DNA from: Humisphaera sp.
GTDB lineage: Bacteria > Planctomycetota > Phycisphaerae > Tepidisphaerales > Tepidisphaeraceae
Assembly: GCA_025351525.1 (NCBI GenBank)
Contig: JANXVV010000001.1
Coordinates: forward strand, 1 to 10,593
DNA length: 10,593 nucleotides
Direction of reading: 5' to 3'
The position numbers were made by a program, and so were the translations under genes. Of the stretch, positions 1 to 5,435 are shown piece by piece. Position 1 is the stretch's first letter. Each line of letters opens with the position of its first letter. A model generated the notes under the pieces. It had not been told where the DNA came from. It was given only the letters and a program-made list of their open reading frames with translations, and ran no database searches.

Positions 1-193
1 GTTCCCACTGTCGGGCCTTGGTCCGGGCTTTCTCGATGGCATCCGCTTCGGTCCCGTCGAAGTACCAGTCCTTGTCCAAGAGCTTGGTCTTCTTTACCGA
101 CCAAACGCGGCCAATGGTGCAGATCCATCTGCCGCTGGCGTGGAGGCGTACGGATCGGTCCCGGTGGAAACGGCGTTTGATGATTTTAGACAT
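1..193 (-). CDS. 5' end of a possible tyrosine-type site-specific integrase (partial)
   Basis: An open frame runs from an ATG at 193 to the window edge, giving 64 residues; the rest lies outside. The protein begins MSKIIKRRFHRD, continues with a small beta-rich stretch (VRLHASGRWICTIGRVW, residues 15-31), and ends with a charged helix containing EADAIEKARTKARQWE (residues 49-64). This resembles the N-terminal arm/DNA-binding region of some tyrosine recombinases, where a short beta domain is followed by a helix ending near 'W'. No catalytic residues are inside the window, so function is inferred largely from context: the gene lies 87 bp beyond an initiator tRNA gene and reads away from it, as integrases do when an element has inserted at a tRNA 3' end. 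No Shine-Dalgarno sequence is visible before the ATG. It could instead be an unrelated small DNA-binding protein. Confidence 0.45.
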   Translation of the reverse strand, partial: MSKIIKRRFHRDRSVRLHASGRWICTIGRVWSVKKTKLLDKDWYFDGTEADAIEKARTKARQWE

Positions 194-204
194 GCCCGGA
201 AAGT

Positions 205-237
205 ATACCGGAATAAGGAAGTGAATACCGGAATAAG
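205..237. repeat. Two 13-bp direct repeats, 20-bp period
   Basis: ATACCGGAATAAG occurs at 205-217 and again at 225-237, exactly 20 bp apart (about two helical turns). The surrounding 20-bp units (201-220 and 221-240) are also similar. The pair sits directly upstream of the partial minus-strand gene starting at 193 and overlaps a weak -10-like TATACT read on the minus strand. Spacing and position suggest a repressor operator or a recombinase/excisionase arm site. This is inference; only the repeat is seen. Confidence 0.6.
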
Positions 238-238
238 T

Positions 239-277
239 AAAAAAGAACCCTCGTTTCCTTGCGGAAAACGAGGGTTC
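239..277 (-). terminator. Rho-independent terminator of the tRNA gene
   Basis: A 14-15 bp stem (245-258 with 263-277, one bulged base, tetraloop TTGC) is followed on the minus strand by six T residues (complement of 239-244). It starts 3 nt beyond the tRNA 3' end and would stop the tRNA transcript before the partial gene at 193, which therefore needs its own promoter. Confidence 0.9.
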
Positions 278-280
278 AAG

Positions 281-354
<74 letters not shown>

Positions 355-367
355 ATCAGTAGGACGC

Positions 368-395
368 ATTGTAGGGGATCGAAGCGGGCTGTCAA
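368..395 (-). promoter_or_regulatory. Sigma-70-type promoter of the initiator tRNA
   Basis: On the minus strand a perfect -35 box TTGACA (390-395) is followed by a 16-bp spacer and a -10 box TACAAT (368-373). Predicted initiation near 361 gives a leader of about 7 nt before the tRNA 5' end at 354. Confidence 0.88.
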
Positions 396-434
396 TAGCG
401 ATGCTTTCTCAGGGAACAAATGATCGGCTGGAAC

Positions 435-548
435 TTTCAAAGGGGTGTGGCCGTCTTTTTTGGCGAGCCCCCATTTCCAGCGCCAGAACCGTGTCTGCCA
501 CGTGCCAGACGGGCGTTTGCCAAAAAAGACGGCCACACCCCTTTCAAA
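435..548. repeat. Perfect 26-bp inverted repeat; MITE-like or RNA-hairpin element
   Basis: Arms 439-464 and 519-544 are perfect reverse complements (each contains the GGGGTGTGGCC/GGCCACACCCC block and a T6/A6 run). They enclose a 54-bp loop that itself holds a small palindrome (GTCTG..CACGTG..CAGAC near 493-510). If the element is taken as 442-541, it is flanked by TTTCAAA at 435-441 and 542-548, which could be a 7-bp target duplication. TTTCAAA is almost self-complementary, so the same bases can equally be read as a longer stem with one mismatch. Both strands give short open frames through it, but none looks like a gene. The right end lies 18 bp before a promoter -35 box. Confidence 0.75.
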
Positions 549-566
549 GGACTTTCCGGATTTTTC

Positions 567-594
567 TTGACAGGATCGGGACAAACCCTATCAT
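567..594 (+). promoter_or_regulatory. Promoter of the riboswitch/transporter transcript
   Basis: A perfect -35 TTGACA (567-572), a 16-bp spacer, and -10 TATCAT (589-594, five of six consensus bases). Predicted start near 601-603 lies about 10 nt before the first conserved riboswitch bases at 612, so promoter and riboswitch support one another. Confidence 0.85.
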
Positions 595-611
595 TCCGCC
601 CCATTAGTGAT

Positions 612-880
612 CGCCTAAGCCTGCCGCACCCGCGTCAGGCACGGGGAACCCAAACGTGAAGCGTATGCTTTGCGACGTCAGGATGGTCGAAGAAGTAGAA
701 AGTTGTTTGTGAGGAAGTGGTTAGTGGATCGTAAATGCAGTTTGATTTGCATTTGTCTGTCCACTGCCCACTAATAACTAACTTCCAACTGCTTTCTCCC
801 CCACTCTTGGCAGGGGCTAATTGACCGTTTATGGTCGAGGGAGACTTTCCACTCCCAGCCCGTCAGCTAACCCCGTCGGC
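612..880 (+). promoter_or_regulatory. Cyclic-di-AMP riboswitch (ydaO-yuaA type), with a large internal insertion
   Basis: The 3' half carries the family's signature order: GGGGCTAAT (813-821), hairpin GACC/GGTC (823-826/833-836), hairpin GGGAG/CTCCC (839-843/852-856) with an ACTTTCC loop, then CCCGTCAGCTAACCCCGT and GGC (to 880). I recall the consensus as GGGGUgAAU, aGGGa..CCC, CCCGUCAGCUAACCUCGUAGGC. The 5' half gives CGCCTAA (612-618), hairpin GCCTG/CAGGC (619-623/636-640) and ACGGGGAACCC (641-651), matching CGCuuAA ... cGGGGGAACC. The closing P1 stem is short here (GCC 613-615 with GGC 878-880). Known members have a short linker between AACC and GGGG; here about 160 nt separate them, mostly one imperfect hairpin. 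Characterised members mostly switch expression off when c-di-AMP is high and often sit before potassium or osmolyte transporters, which fits the gene downstream. Confidence 0.87.
697..797. repeat. Imperfect long hairpin inserted inside the riboswitch
   Basis: Stepwise pairing blocks: AGAAAG 697-702 with CTTTCT 792-797; GGAAGT 713-718 with ACTTCC 781-786; TTAGTGG 721-727 with CCACTAA 768-774; AAATGCA 733-739 with TGCATTT 748-754. The structure fills the gap between the AACC and GGGG segments of the c-di-AMP aptamer, a place where the known fold allows a helix extension. It is less GC-rich than the flanking DNA, which hints at a separate origin such as a dispersed repeat. Confidence 0.6.
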
Positions 881-1070
881 TCTTGAAAGGGCACGATGCA
901 CGCTCCATGATCCCGCGCCTTGAACTGCGCGCGATCTAACCTTCCGCACCGCTTCGCTCTTGTATTTTGTCCCCCCAATGACCCGGCCTCGACGGCCCAG
1001 TGGTTCTGCGCATTTGCCGCTCGCCGGCTTCGCCGAATCGCATCACCCGTCGCCCCGGTGGAGTTTTCCC
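881..1070 (+). other. Leader between riboswitch and transporter start
   Basis: About 190 nt link the aptamer to the chosen start codon. I see small hairpins, for example GGCC/GGCC around 984-996 and CGGC/GCCG in the CGCCGGCTTCGCCG stretch around 1021-1035. I see no stem followed by a T-run, so control by an intrinsic terminator is not evident; translational control or Rho-dependent termination remain possible. In-frame TTG (960) and ATG (978) codons lie here without a ribosome binding site, and the peptide they would add is proline/arginine-rich with no membrane or family character. Confidence 0.5.
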
Positions 1071-3539
1071 ATGGCTTCCGTTCCGTCCGCCGACTTGGAT
1101 TTGGCGCAGCTTCCCACCTCCGCCCAACGAACCAAAACCAACGTGCTGATCGTCAGCAGCGTGGCGCTGGCATTCATCAGCTTTTGGCGGGCCGCCGCCA
1201 TCGTGCTGTGCGATCTGGCCAGCAGTGCGTATTACGTGGGCGGCATCAGCGAGCAGGCGGTGGGTAAATCCGCGCCGTGGTTCATCCTCGGGGTCATGCT
1301 GTTCAGCTACGCCGTCCGGGCGGTGTATGTCGAAAGCTGCACCATGTTCACGCGCGGCGGCGTCTACAAGGTCGTCAAAGAAGCGATGGGCGGATCTCTC
1401 GCCAAACTTTCGGTCAGCGCGCTGATGTTCGATTACATCCTCACCGGGCCGATCAGCGCGGTGTCGGCGGGGCAGTATCTGGTGGGCTGGGGGATCGATG
1501 TGTTGAACCTCATCGGGCAGCACACCAGCCGCCATTTCGCCATCGATCCGGGCGGCGAACATGTCACCCAGGCGAAGGCGTTCCTGTCGATGCTGATCGC
1601 GGTCGCCATCACCATCTATTTCTGGCGGGCCAACATTCGCGGCATCGGGGAATCCAGCGACAAGGCCATGAAGATCATGAAATTCACCACCGTGATGGCG
1701 GTGCTGATTATCGGGTGGAGCCTGCTGACGCTGTACCTCAAGCCGCACGGTGTCGTCCATGCACCGCCGTTCAAACCGGTATTCACCGGGGATTCGCTGG
1801 GTTGGCTGGCGGGTCTTAAAATTATCGGGCCGATCGGCATCATCATCGCCTTCGGTCATTCACTGCTCGCAATGAGCGGTGAGGAATCACTGGCCCAGGT
1901 CAATCGCGAGATCGAAGCGCCTAAATTAAAAAATCTGCTTCGGGCCGGGTTTGTGATCTTTCTTTATTCGCTGCTGCTCACAAGTCTCATCAGCTTCTTC
2001 GCGGTGCTCATCATTCCCGATGGCAAGCGCGTCGAGACGCGCATCGTCCGCAACGGTGCGCCGGAAAAATTCGACAAGCAGGTGAAGGGGGACTATTGGG
2101 AGGTCGATTATATTCACGAGCGCGTCGGCGGCGGTGAGCAGTACGGCATTGAATTGACCGCCGACGCGGAGGGAGAAAAGACTGTCACCGGTGTCGAACA
2201 TGCTCTGACGGCGGGGTACCATCTCGCGCGCGATGACGGTGGGTATCGCGATAATCTCATCAACGGCCTGGCCCACTATCTCATCGGCCCGGGATGGTTG
2301 AAGATCGGGATGCAGGCGTTCGTCTGCATCGTCGGTTTCCTCATCCTCTCCGGTGCGGTCAACACCTCGATCGTCGGTTCCAACGGCGTGCTGAACCGGC
2401 TTGCCGAGGACGGGGTGCTCACCGAGGGTTTCCTGCGCCCGCATCCCAAATACGGCTCGACTTATCGACTCATCAACATGGTTGCCATCCTTCAACTGGT
2501 CACCATCGTGGCGAGTTGGGGCGACGTCAACACGTTGGGTGAGGCGTATGCGTTTGGCGTGGTCTGGTCGTTCGTATTTAAGACATTGGCGATGGTGGTG
2601 CTTCGATTCAAGGACAAAAGCCCGCGCGCTTATGAGGTGCCGTTGAACATCCGCATCAAACGTCCCGGCGCCCCGATGATGCCGGCCGTCGCTCTGGTCG
2701 GCGTCACGTCCACCGATGAACAAATGGCTCATCGACTCGCCACCGAACCCCCGAACATGGGTGTCCCCGCTGACGGAGTCGCTCCCAAACCTGCCATCAA
2801 TAAGGGCACTACGGCCGCCATCGCGCACGCACAAAATCAGATCGATCTGCCGATCGGCATCACCATCATTTTCCTGGTGCTGCTGTGTACGGCGATCCTC
2901 AATTTGCTGACCAAAAAAACCGCCACGATCTGGGGCATCGGCTTCACGTTGATCTTCCTCCTCGTGTTCATCATCATGGAAAAAATCAGCCATCGCCGGC
3001 ACGGGGGTCATCATGCGCATCTCGAGCAGTTCAACGAGAAATCCAGCCCGACGGTCACCCGCGAGGCGCTGGGTCTGATCCACCCGAACCCGATCCTGGT
3101 CGCGGTTCGCGGCCCGCGCAGTCTGCCGGTGCTGGAGAAAATTCTTCGTGAGACGGACACCAATGTTCGCGACATCGTCGTCATCACGTGTAAGGTGATT
3201 CCCGCGCGGCTGCAGGGCATCACCGCCGAAGAAACCGCCGTCGACGAAGGCGATCGGGAGTTGCTGACCCGGGTGGTGACGGTCACCGAGGAAGTCGGCA
3301 AGCAGGTCTTCCCGATGGTGCTTCCCACCACCAATCCGCTGTATGGCATCGCGATCGCCGCCCGCGATTTGCAGGCGAGCGAAGTGGTTCTGGGCGTCTC
3401 CGAGGCGGTGCAGGCCGAGACGCAACTGGAGCAGTTTGCCCTGGCCTGGGGCACGGCGACGGCTGAACCCGGATCGTCGCGGCCACTCACCGTCCGAATC
3501 CTCGGGCCGCAGGTGGAAGTGAAGTATGAGATGGAGTAG
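1071..3539 (+). CDS. KimA-like APC/KUP-type transporter with C-terminal USP domain, probable potassium importer
   Basis: An 822-residue membrane protein. The ATG at 1071 is chosen because GGTGGAG lies 7 nt upstream. About twelve membrane segments span residues 23-640, followed by a universal-stress-protein-like domain (about 672-795, starting NPILVAVRGPRSLPVLEKIL). The same order is known in Bacillus KimA, a potassium importer under the ydaO riboswitch. TM1 has DLASSAYY (D48, Y55) and TM3 has DYILTGPIS (D121, T125, S129); the spacing matches the potassium-site residues I recall in KimA (D36, Y43, D117, T121, S125). The GEESLAQ stretch (270-276) aligns with KimA's TGVEAIS. It is about 215 residues longer than KimA (607). 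Two extra blocks stand out: a hydrophilic external loop after TM7 (about 319-395), and a loop at 545-592 before the last two membrane segments. An amino-acid permease role cannot be excluded, but the riboswitch and residues favour potassium. Confidence 0.85.
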   Translation: MASVPSADLDLAQLPTSAQRTKTNVLIVSSVALAFISFWRAAAIVLCDLASSAYYVGGISEQAVGKSAPWFILGVMLFSYAVRAVYVESCTMFTRGGVYKVVKEAMGGSLAKLSVSALMFDYILTGPISAVSAGQYLVGWGIDVLNLIGQHTSRHFAIDPGGEHVTQAKAFLSMLIAVAITIYFWRANIRGIGESSDKAMKIMKFTTVMAVLIIGWSLLTLYLKPHGVVHAPPFKPVFTGDSLGWLAGLKIIGPIGIIIAFGHSLLAMSGEESLAQVNREIEAPKLKNLLRAGFVIFLYSLLLTSLISFFAVLIIPDGKRVETRIVRNGAPEKFDKQVKGDYWEVDYIHERVGGGEQYGIELTADAEGEKTVTGVEHALTAGYHLARDDGGYRDNLINGLAHYLIGPGWLKIGMQAFVCIVGFLILSGAVNTSIVGSNGVLNRLAEDGVLTEGFLRPHPKYGSTYRLINMVAILQLVTIVASWGDVNTLGEAYAFGVVWSFVFKTLAMVVLRFKDKSPRAYEVPLNIRIKRPGAPMMPAVALVGVTSTDEQMAHRLATEPPNMGVPADGVAPKPAINKGTTAAIAHAQNQIDLPIGITIIFLVLLCTAILNLLTKKTATIWGIGFTLIFLLVFIIMEKISHRRHGGHHAHLEQFNEKSSPTVTREALGLIHPNPILVAVRGPRSLPVLEKILRETDTNVRDIVVITCKVIPARLQGITAEETAVDEGDRELLTRVVTVTEEVGKQVFPMVLPTTNPLYGIAIAARDLQASEVVLGVSEAVQAETQLEQFALAWGTATAEPGSSRPLTVRILGPQVEVKYEME

Positions 3540-3604
3540 TGGTTGGCGCGAAAGCGTTTAGTTGTTGCAATTTATTTCGTTATCGGGATATTCCCGACGA
3601 ACAA

Positions 3605-3639
3605 AGCGGTAACGCCGTGTGGGCGTGCCGCTTTTTTTT
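3605..3639 (+). terminator. Intrinsic terminator between transporter and mscL
   Basis: Stem AGCGG (3605-3609) and ACGCC (3612-3616) pairs with GGCGT (3622-3626) and CCGCT (3628-3632), followed by eight T residues (3632-3639). A smaller perfect hairpin, TCGGGA-TAT-TCCCGA, lies just before it at 3583-3597. The T-run ends 1 nt before the AAGGTAGGAA ribosome binding region of mscL, so the structure is both the end of the upstream unit and part of the mscL leader. Confidence 0.85.
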
Positions 3640-3657
3640 CAAGGTAGGAAAGTTCAC

Positions 3658-4077
3658 ATGAAGCCACCATCAGCCAAGGGTTTGTGGGATGAGTTCAAGG
3701 GGTTTGCATTCAAGGGTAATCTGATCGATCTGGCCGTCGCGGTCGTCCTGGGTGCGGCGTTCGGGAGAGTGATCGGCGCGGTGGTCAGCGATCTGGTTAT
3801 GCCGATCGTCGAACTGGTTCCCGGCCTGAAAGGGGGCTACGAAACGTTCAAGCTCGGGCCGTTCCGCGTGGGGCATCTGGCGGGTGAGTTGCTTAACTTC
3901 GTCGTGATCGCCGCGGCGGTTTTCATCGTCATCGTGAAACTGCTGGGCGCGGTCATGAAGGCCGCCCAAGGCGCGCCGCCGCCGACCTCGGAACCTACCA
4001 CCAAGGAATGCCCCCGGTGTCTGTCGTTGATCCCGATCAAGGCGTCGAAGTGCGCTCACTGCACGTCTGATATTTAG
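3658..4077 (+). CDS. mscL: Large-conductance mechanosensitive channel MscL with zinc-ribbon tail
   Basis: This 139-residue inner-membrane channel opens under membrane tension to release solutes during osmotic downshock. The N-terminus WDEFKGFAFKGNLIDLAVAVV and the GAAFG motif (residues 32-36) are classic MscL; TM1 spans about 22-45, TM2 about 78-100. The usual C-terminal amphipathic bundle is replaced by a proline-rich linker (107-113) and CPRC(x10)CAHC (Cys118, 121, 132, 135), a probable zinc ribbon; I recall such tails in other MscL proteins. The ATG at 3658 follows AAGGTAGGAA (3641-3650) by 7 nt; an upstream in-frame GTG at 3619 falls within the terminator loop and is rejected. It lies 118 bp after the KimA-like gene in the same direction, separated by an intrinsic terminator. 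No convincing promoter is visible between them. Length is close to the E. coli protein (136). Confidence 0.97.
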   Translation: MKPPSAKGLWDEFKGFAFKGNLIDLAVAVVLGAAFGRVIGAVVSDLVMPIVELVPGLKGGYETFKLGPFRVGHLAGELLNFVVIAAAVFIVIVKLLGAVMKAAQGAPPPTSEPTTKECPRCLSLIPIKASKCAHCTSDI

Positions 4078-4090
4078 AGCAGCCTCATTA

Positions 4091-4228
4091 TTTAGCGGTC
4101 TCGCTTGCGAGGCGCGTCTGGCGGGATCATCGTTCGGACACGGCTCGCAAGCGAGACCGGCTAAATAAAAGGCGCGTCCGGCGGGATCATCGTTCGGACA
4201 CGGCTCGCAAGCGAGACCGGCTAAGTAA
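4091..4228. repeat. 60-bp tandem repeat built from palindromes
   Basis: Two copies of a 60-bp unit lie at 4111-4170 and 4171-4230 and agree at 56 of 60 positions. Each contains GTCCG/CGGAC-type arms around a GCGGGATCATCGTT loop (the first copy has GTCTG) and the near-palindrome CTCGCAAGCGAG followed by ACCGGCTAA. A further inverted half-copy, TTTAGCGGTCTCGCTTGCGAG, stands at 4091-4111 and pairs with 4144-4165 (one base missing). The layout is therefore inverted end, spacer, end, spacer, end. No open frame or protein similarity is seen. It resembles REP-like intergenic palindromes; it could also form stable stem-loops at the 3' end of the mscL transcript. Confidence 0.85.
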
Positions 4229-4344
4229 TCAGGACGATGTTTTTTAGACGCACCTAGTCAAACTCCCTTCCGGTGGAGGGAATCGGCCATCCTGCGCGTG
4301 TCGGGTGGCACTACTTTCATGTATGCGGGGATTACGAGGAAACA
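4229..4344 (+). other. Leader of the DUF481 gene
   Basis: This stretch holds a T6 run (near 4240-4245) with no stem directly before it and a small hairpin TCCCT/AGGGA (4264-4268 with 4277-4281). GAGGAAA (4336-4342) lies immediately before the ATG at 4345. No promoter matching consensus closely could be picked out. Confidence 0.4.
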
Positions 4345-5364
4345 ATGCGTAAACTATATTTCGCCGCGCTCGCTGCGGTGGTGTCCATGACCGGGTTTGT
4401 CCGTGCCGATGAGATCATTTTCAAGAACGGTGACAAACTCACCGGAAAAATCGGCGTTCTCGACGGGGGAAAGCTGACGATTAAAACCGCCGTTGCGGGG
4501 GAGGTGAAGGTCGACATGAAGGATGTGCAAACCTTCAGCAGCGATACGCCGATCGATCTCAAGCTGGCGGATGGCACGGTGCTTCATCAGCCGGTCGTTC
4601 AGGGAAAACCGGGCACGGTCGATCTGGCGGCGGGAGGGAATGTGGCTCCGCAGGCGATTTCGCTCGAAGCGGTCAAGAAGATCAACGAGCCGCCGATTCA
4701 TTGGATCGGAACGCTGACCGTTGGCGGCTTTCTTTCGCGGGGAAACACCAATAGCGAGGTTCTCAACGCCGGTGCCAATTTCACCCGGCGGTCCGAGTTC
4801 GATCGCATCACCTTCGATGGCAATTACAACTACAGCAAGGCGAAAGACCCCGCCACCGGCGTCAAAAGCACCACGTCGGACAACTGGAACACCGAGGCGA
4901 AGTACGACTACTTCATCAATCCGAAGCTTTACGCCTACGCCGACGTAAAGGTGGCGAAAGACCGCATCGCGTTCCTGGACCTTCGCTTTGCGCCGGGCGT
5001 GGGTCTCGGTTATCAATGGTATGAAAGCCCGGACTTCAACTTCCGAACGGAAGGTGGCGTGGGCTATTTCTACGAGCGTTTCTCCAACGACGGCACCAAC
5101 CAGAACGGCTCACTGCGGCTGGCGTATCACGTTGACAAGAAGCTCGGCGATAAGGTGAAAATCTATCACGACCTGGAGTACTACCCCAAGTTTGACGGCA
5201 CCGCCGACTTCTTCGTCACCACCGACGCAGGCATCCGGCTGACGCTCACCAAGAGCATGTTCACTGAATTCAAAGCGCAGTTGGATCACAACAACCGCCC
5301 CGCGCCGGGCCGTCAGAAGGATGACACGCGGTATCTGGTGAATGTCGGTTGGACGTTGGAATAG
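4345..5364 (+). CDS. DUF481 family outer-membrane beta-barrel protein (YdiY-like)
   Basis: A 339-residue exported protein. Residues 1-21 form a signal peptide (MRKLYFAALAAVVSMTGFVRA, cut before DE). Residues 22-70 form a small beta domain (FKNGDKLTGKI, VDMKDVQTF). From about 118 to the end there is an alternating, aromatic-rich pattern typical of a DUF481 barrel: GFLSRGNTNSEVLNAGANFTRR, YDYFINPKLYAYADVKVAKDR, LDLRFAPGVGLGYQWYES, GGVGYFYERF. Family members are annotated as salt- or acid-induced outer-membrane proteins; substrate and mechanism are not settled. The ATG at 4345 is chosen because GAGGAAA precedes it and the signal peptide starts there; an earlier in-frame GTG at 4273 would add 24 residues and bury the signal. 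It follows mscL by 267 bp of repeats and is closed by a perfect palindromic terminator. Its placement by the potassium transporter and mscL suggests a salt/osmotic theme, but co-regulation is not shown. Confidence 0.88.
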   Translation: MRKLYFAALAAVVSMTGFVRADEIIFKNGDKLTGKIGVLDGGKLTIKTAVAGEVKVDMKDVQTFSSDTPIDLKLADGTVLHQPVVQGKPGTVDLAAGGNVAPQAISLEAVKKINEPPIHWIGTLTVGGFLSRGNTNSEVLNAGANFTRRSEFDRITFDGNYNYSKAKDPATGVKSTTSDNWNTEAKYDYFINPKLYAYADVKVAKDRIAFLDLRFAPGVGLGYQWYESPDFNFRTEGGVGYFYERFSNDGTNQNGSLRLAYHVDKKLGDKVKIYHDLEYYPKFDGTADFFVTTDAGIRLTLTKSMFTEFKAQLDHNNRPAPGRQKDDTRYLVNVGWTLE

Positions 5365-5381
5365 GAAGTTGAGTCCGCGTC

Positions 5382-5422
5382 TTTTTTTAGCGGCTGTGCC
5401 TTCGGCACAGCCGCTAAAAAAA
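5382..5422. terminator. Bidirectional terminator, perfect 19-bp palindrome
   Basis: Arms 5382-5400 and 5404-5422 are perfect reverse complements (T7-AGCGGCTGTGCC and its mirror GGCACAGCCGCT-A7) around a 3-nt loop TTC. With T7 on one side and A7 on the other it can end transcription from both sides. It stands between the convergent DUF481 gene (stop 5364) and the ABC cluster (stop 5436). The left arm is identical to 10522-10540. Confidence 0.92.
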
Positions 5423-5435
5423 TTGCATTATTTCG

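Noticed and set aside
960..1070. Earlier starts for the transporter (TTG 960, ATG 978)
   Set aside because: No ribosome binding site, and the added N-terminus is proline/arginine-rich filler; ATG 1071 has GGTGGAG at a good distance.
936..1859. 307-residue open frame on the minus strand
   Set aside because: Lies wholly antisense to the KimA-like gene; its H/R/D-rich composition is that of a shadow frame in GC-rich DNA and there is no motif or ribosome binding site.
1926..3425. 499-residue open frame on the minus strand
   Set aside because: Antisense to the transporter, rich in D/R/H/G, with no membrane or domain pattern; the opposite strand has clear family motifs.
3543..3594. Promoter for mscL (TTGCAA ... 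GATATT)
   Set aside because: Both boxes are poor matches and the -10 overlaps a hairpin; not strong enough to list.
4111..4230. CRISPR array
   Set aside because: Only two units, contiguous without variable spacers, and the whole 60-bp unit is repeated.
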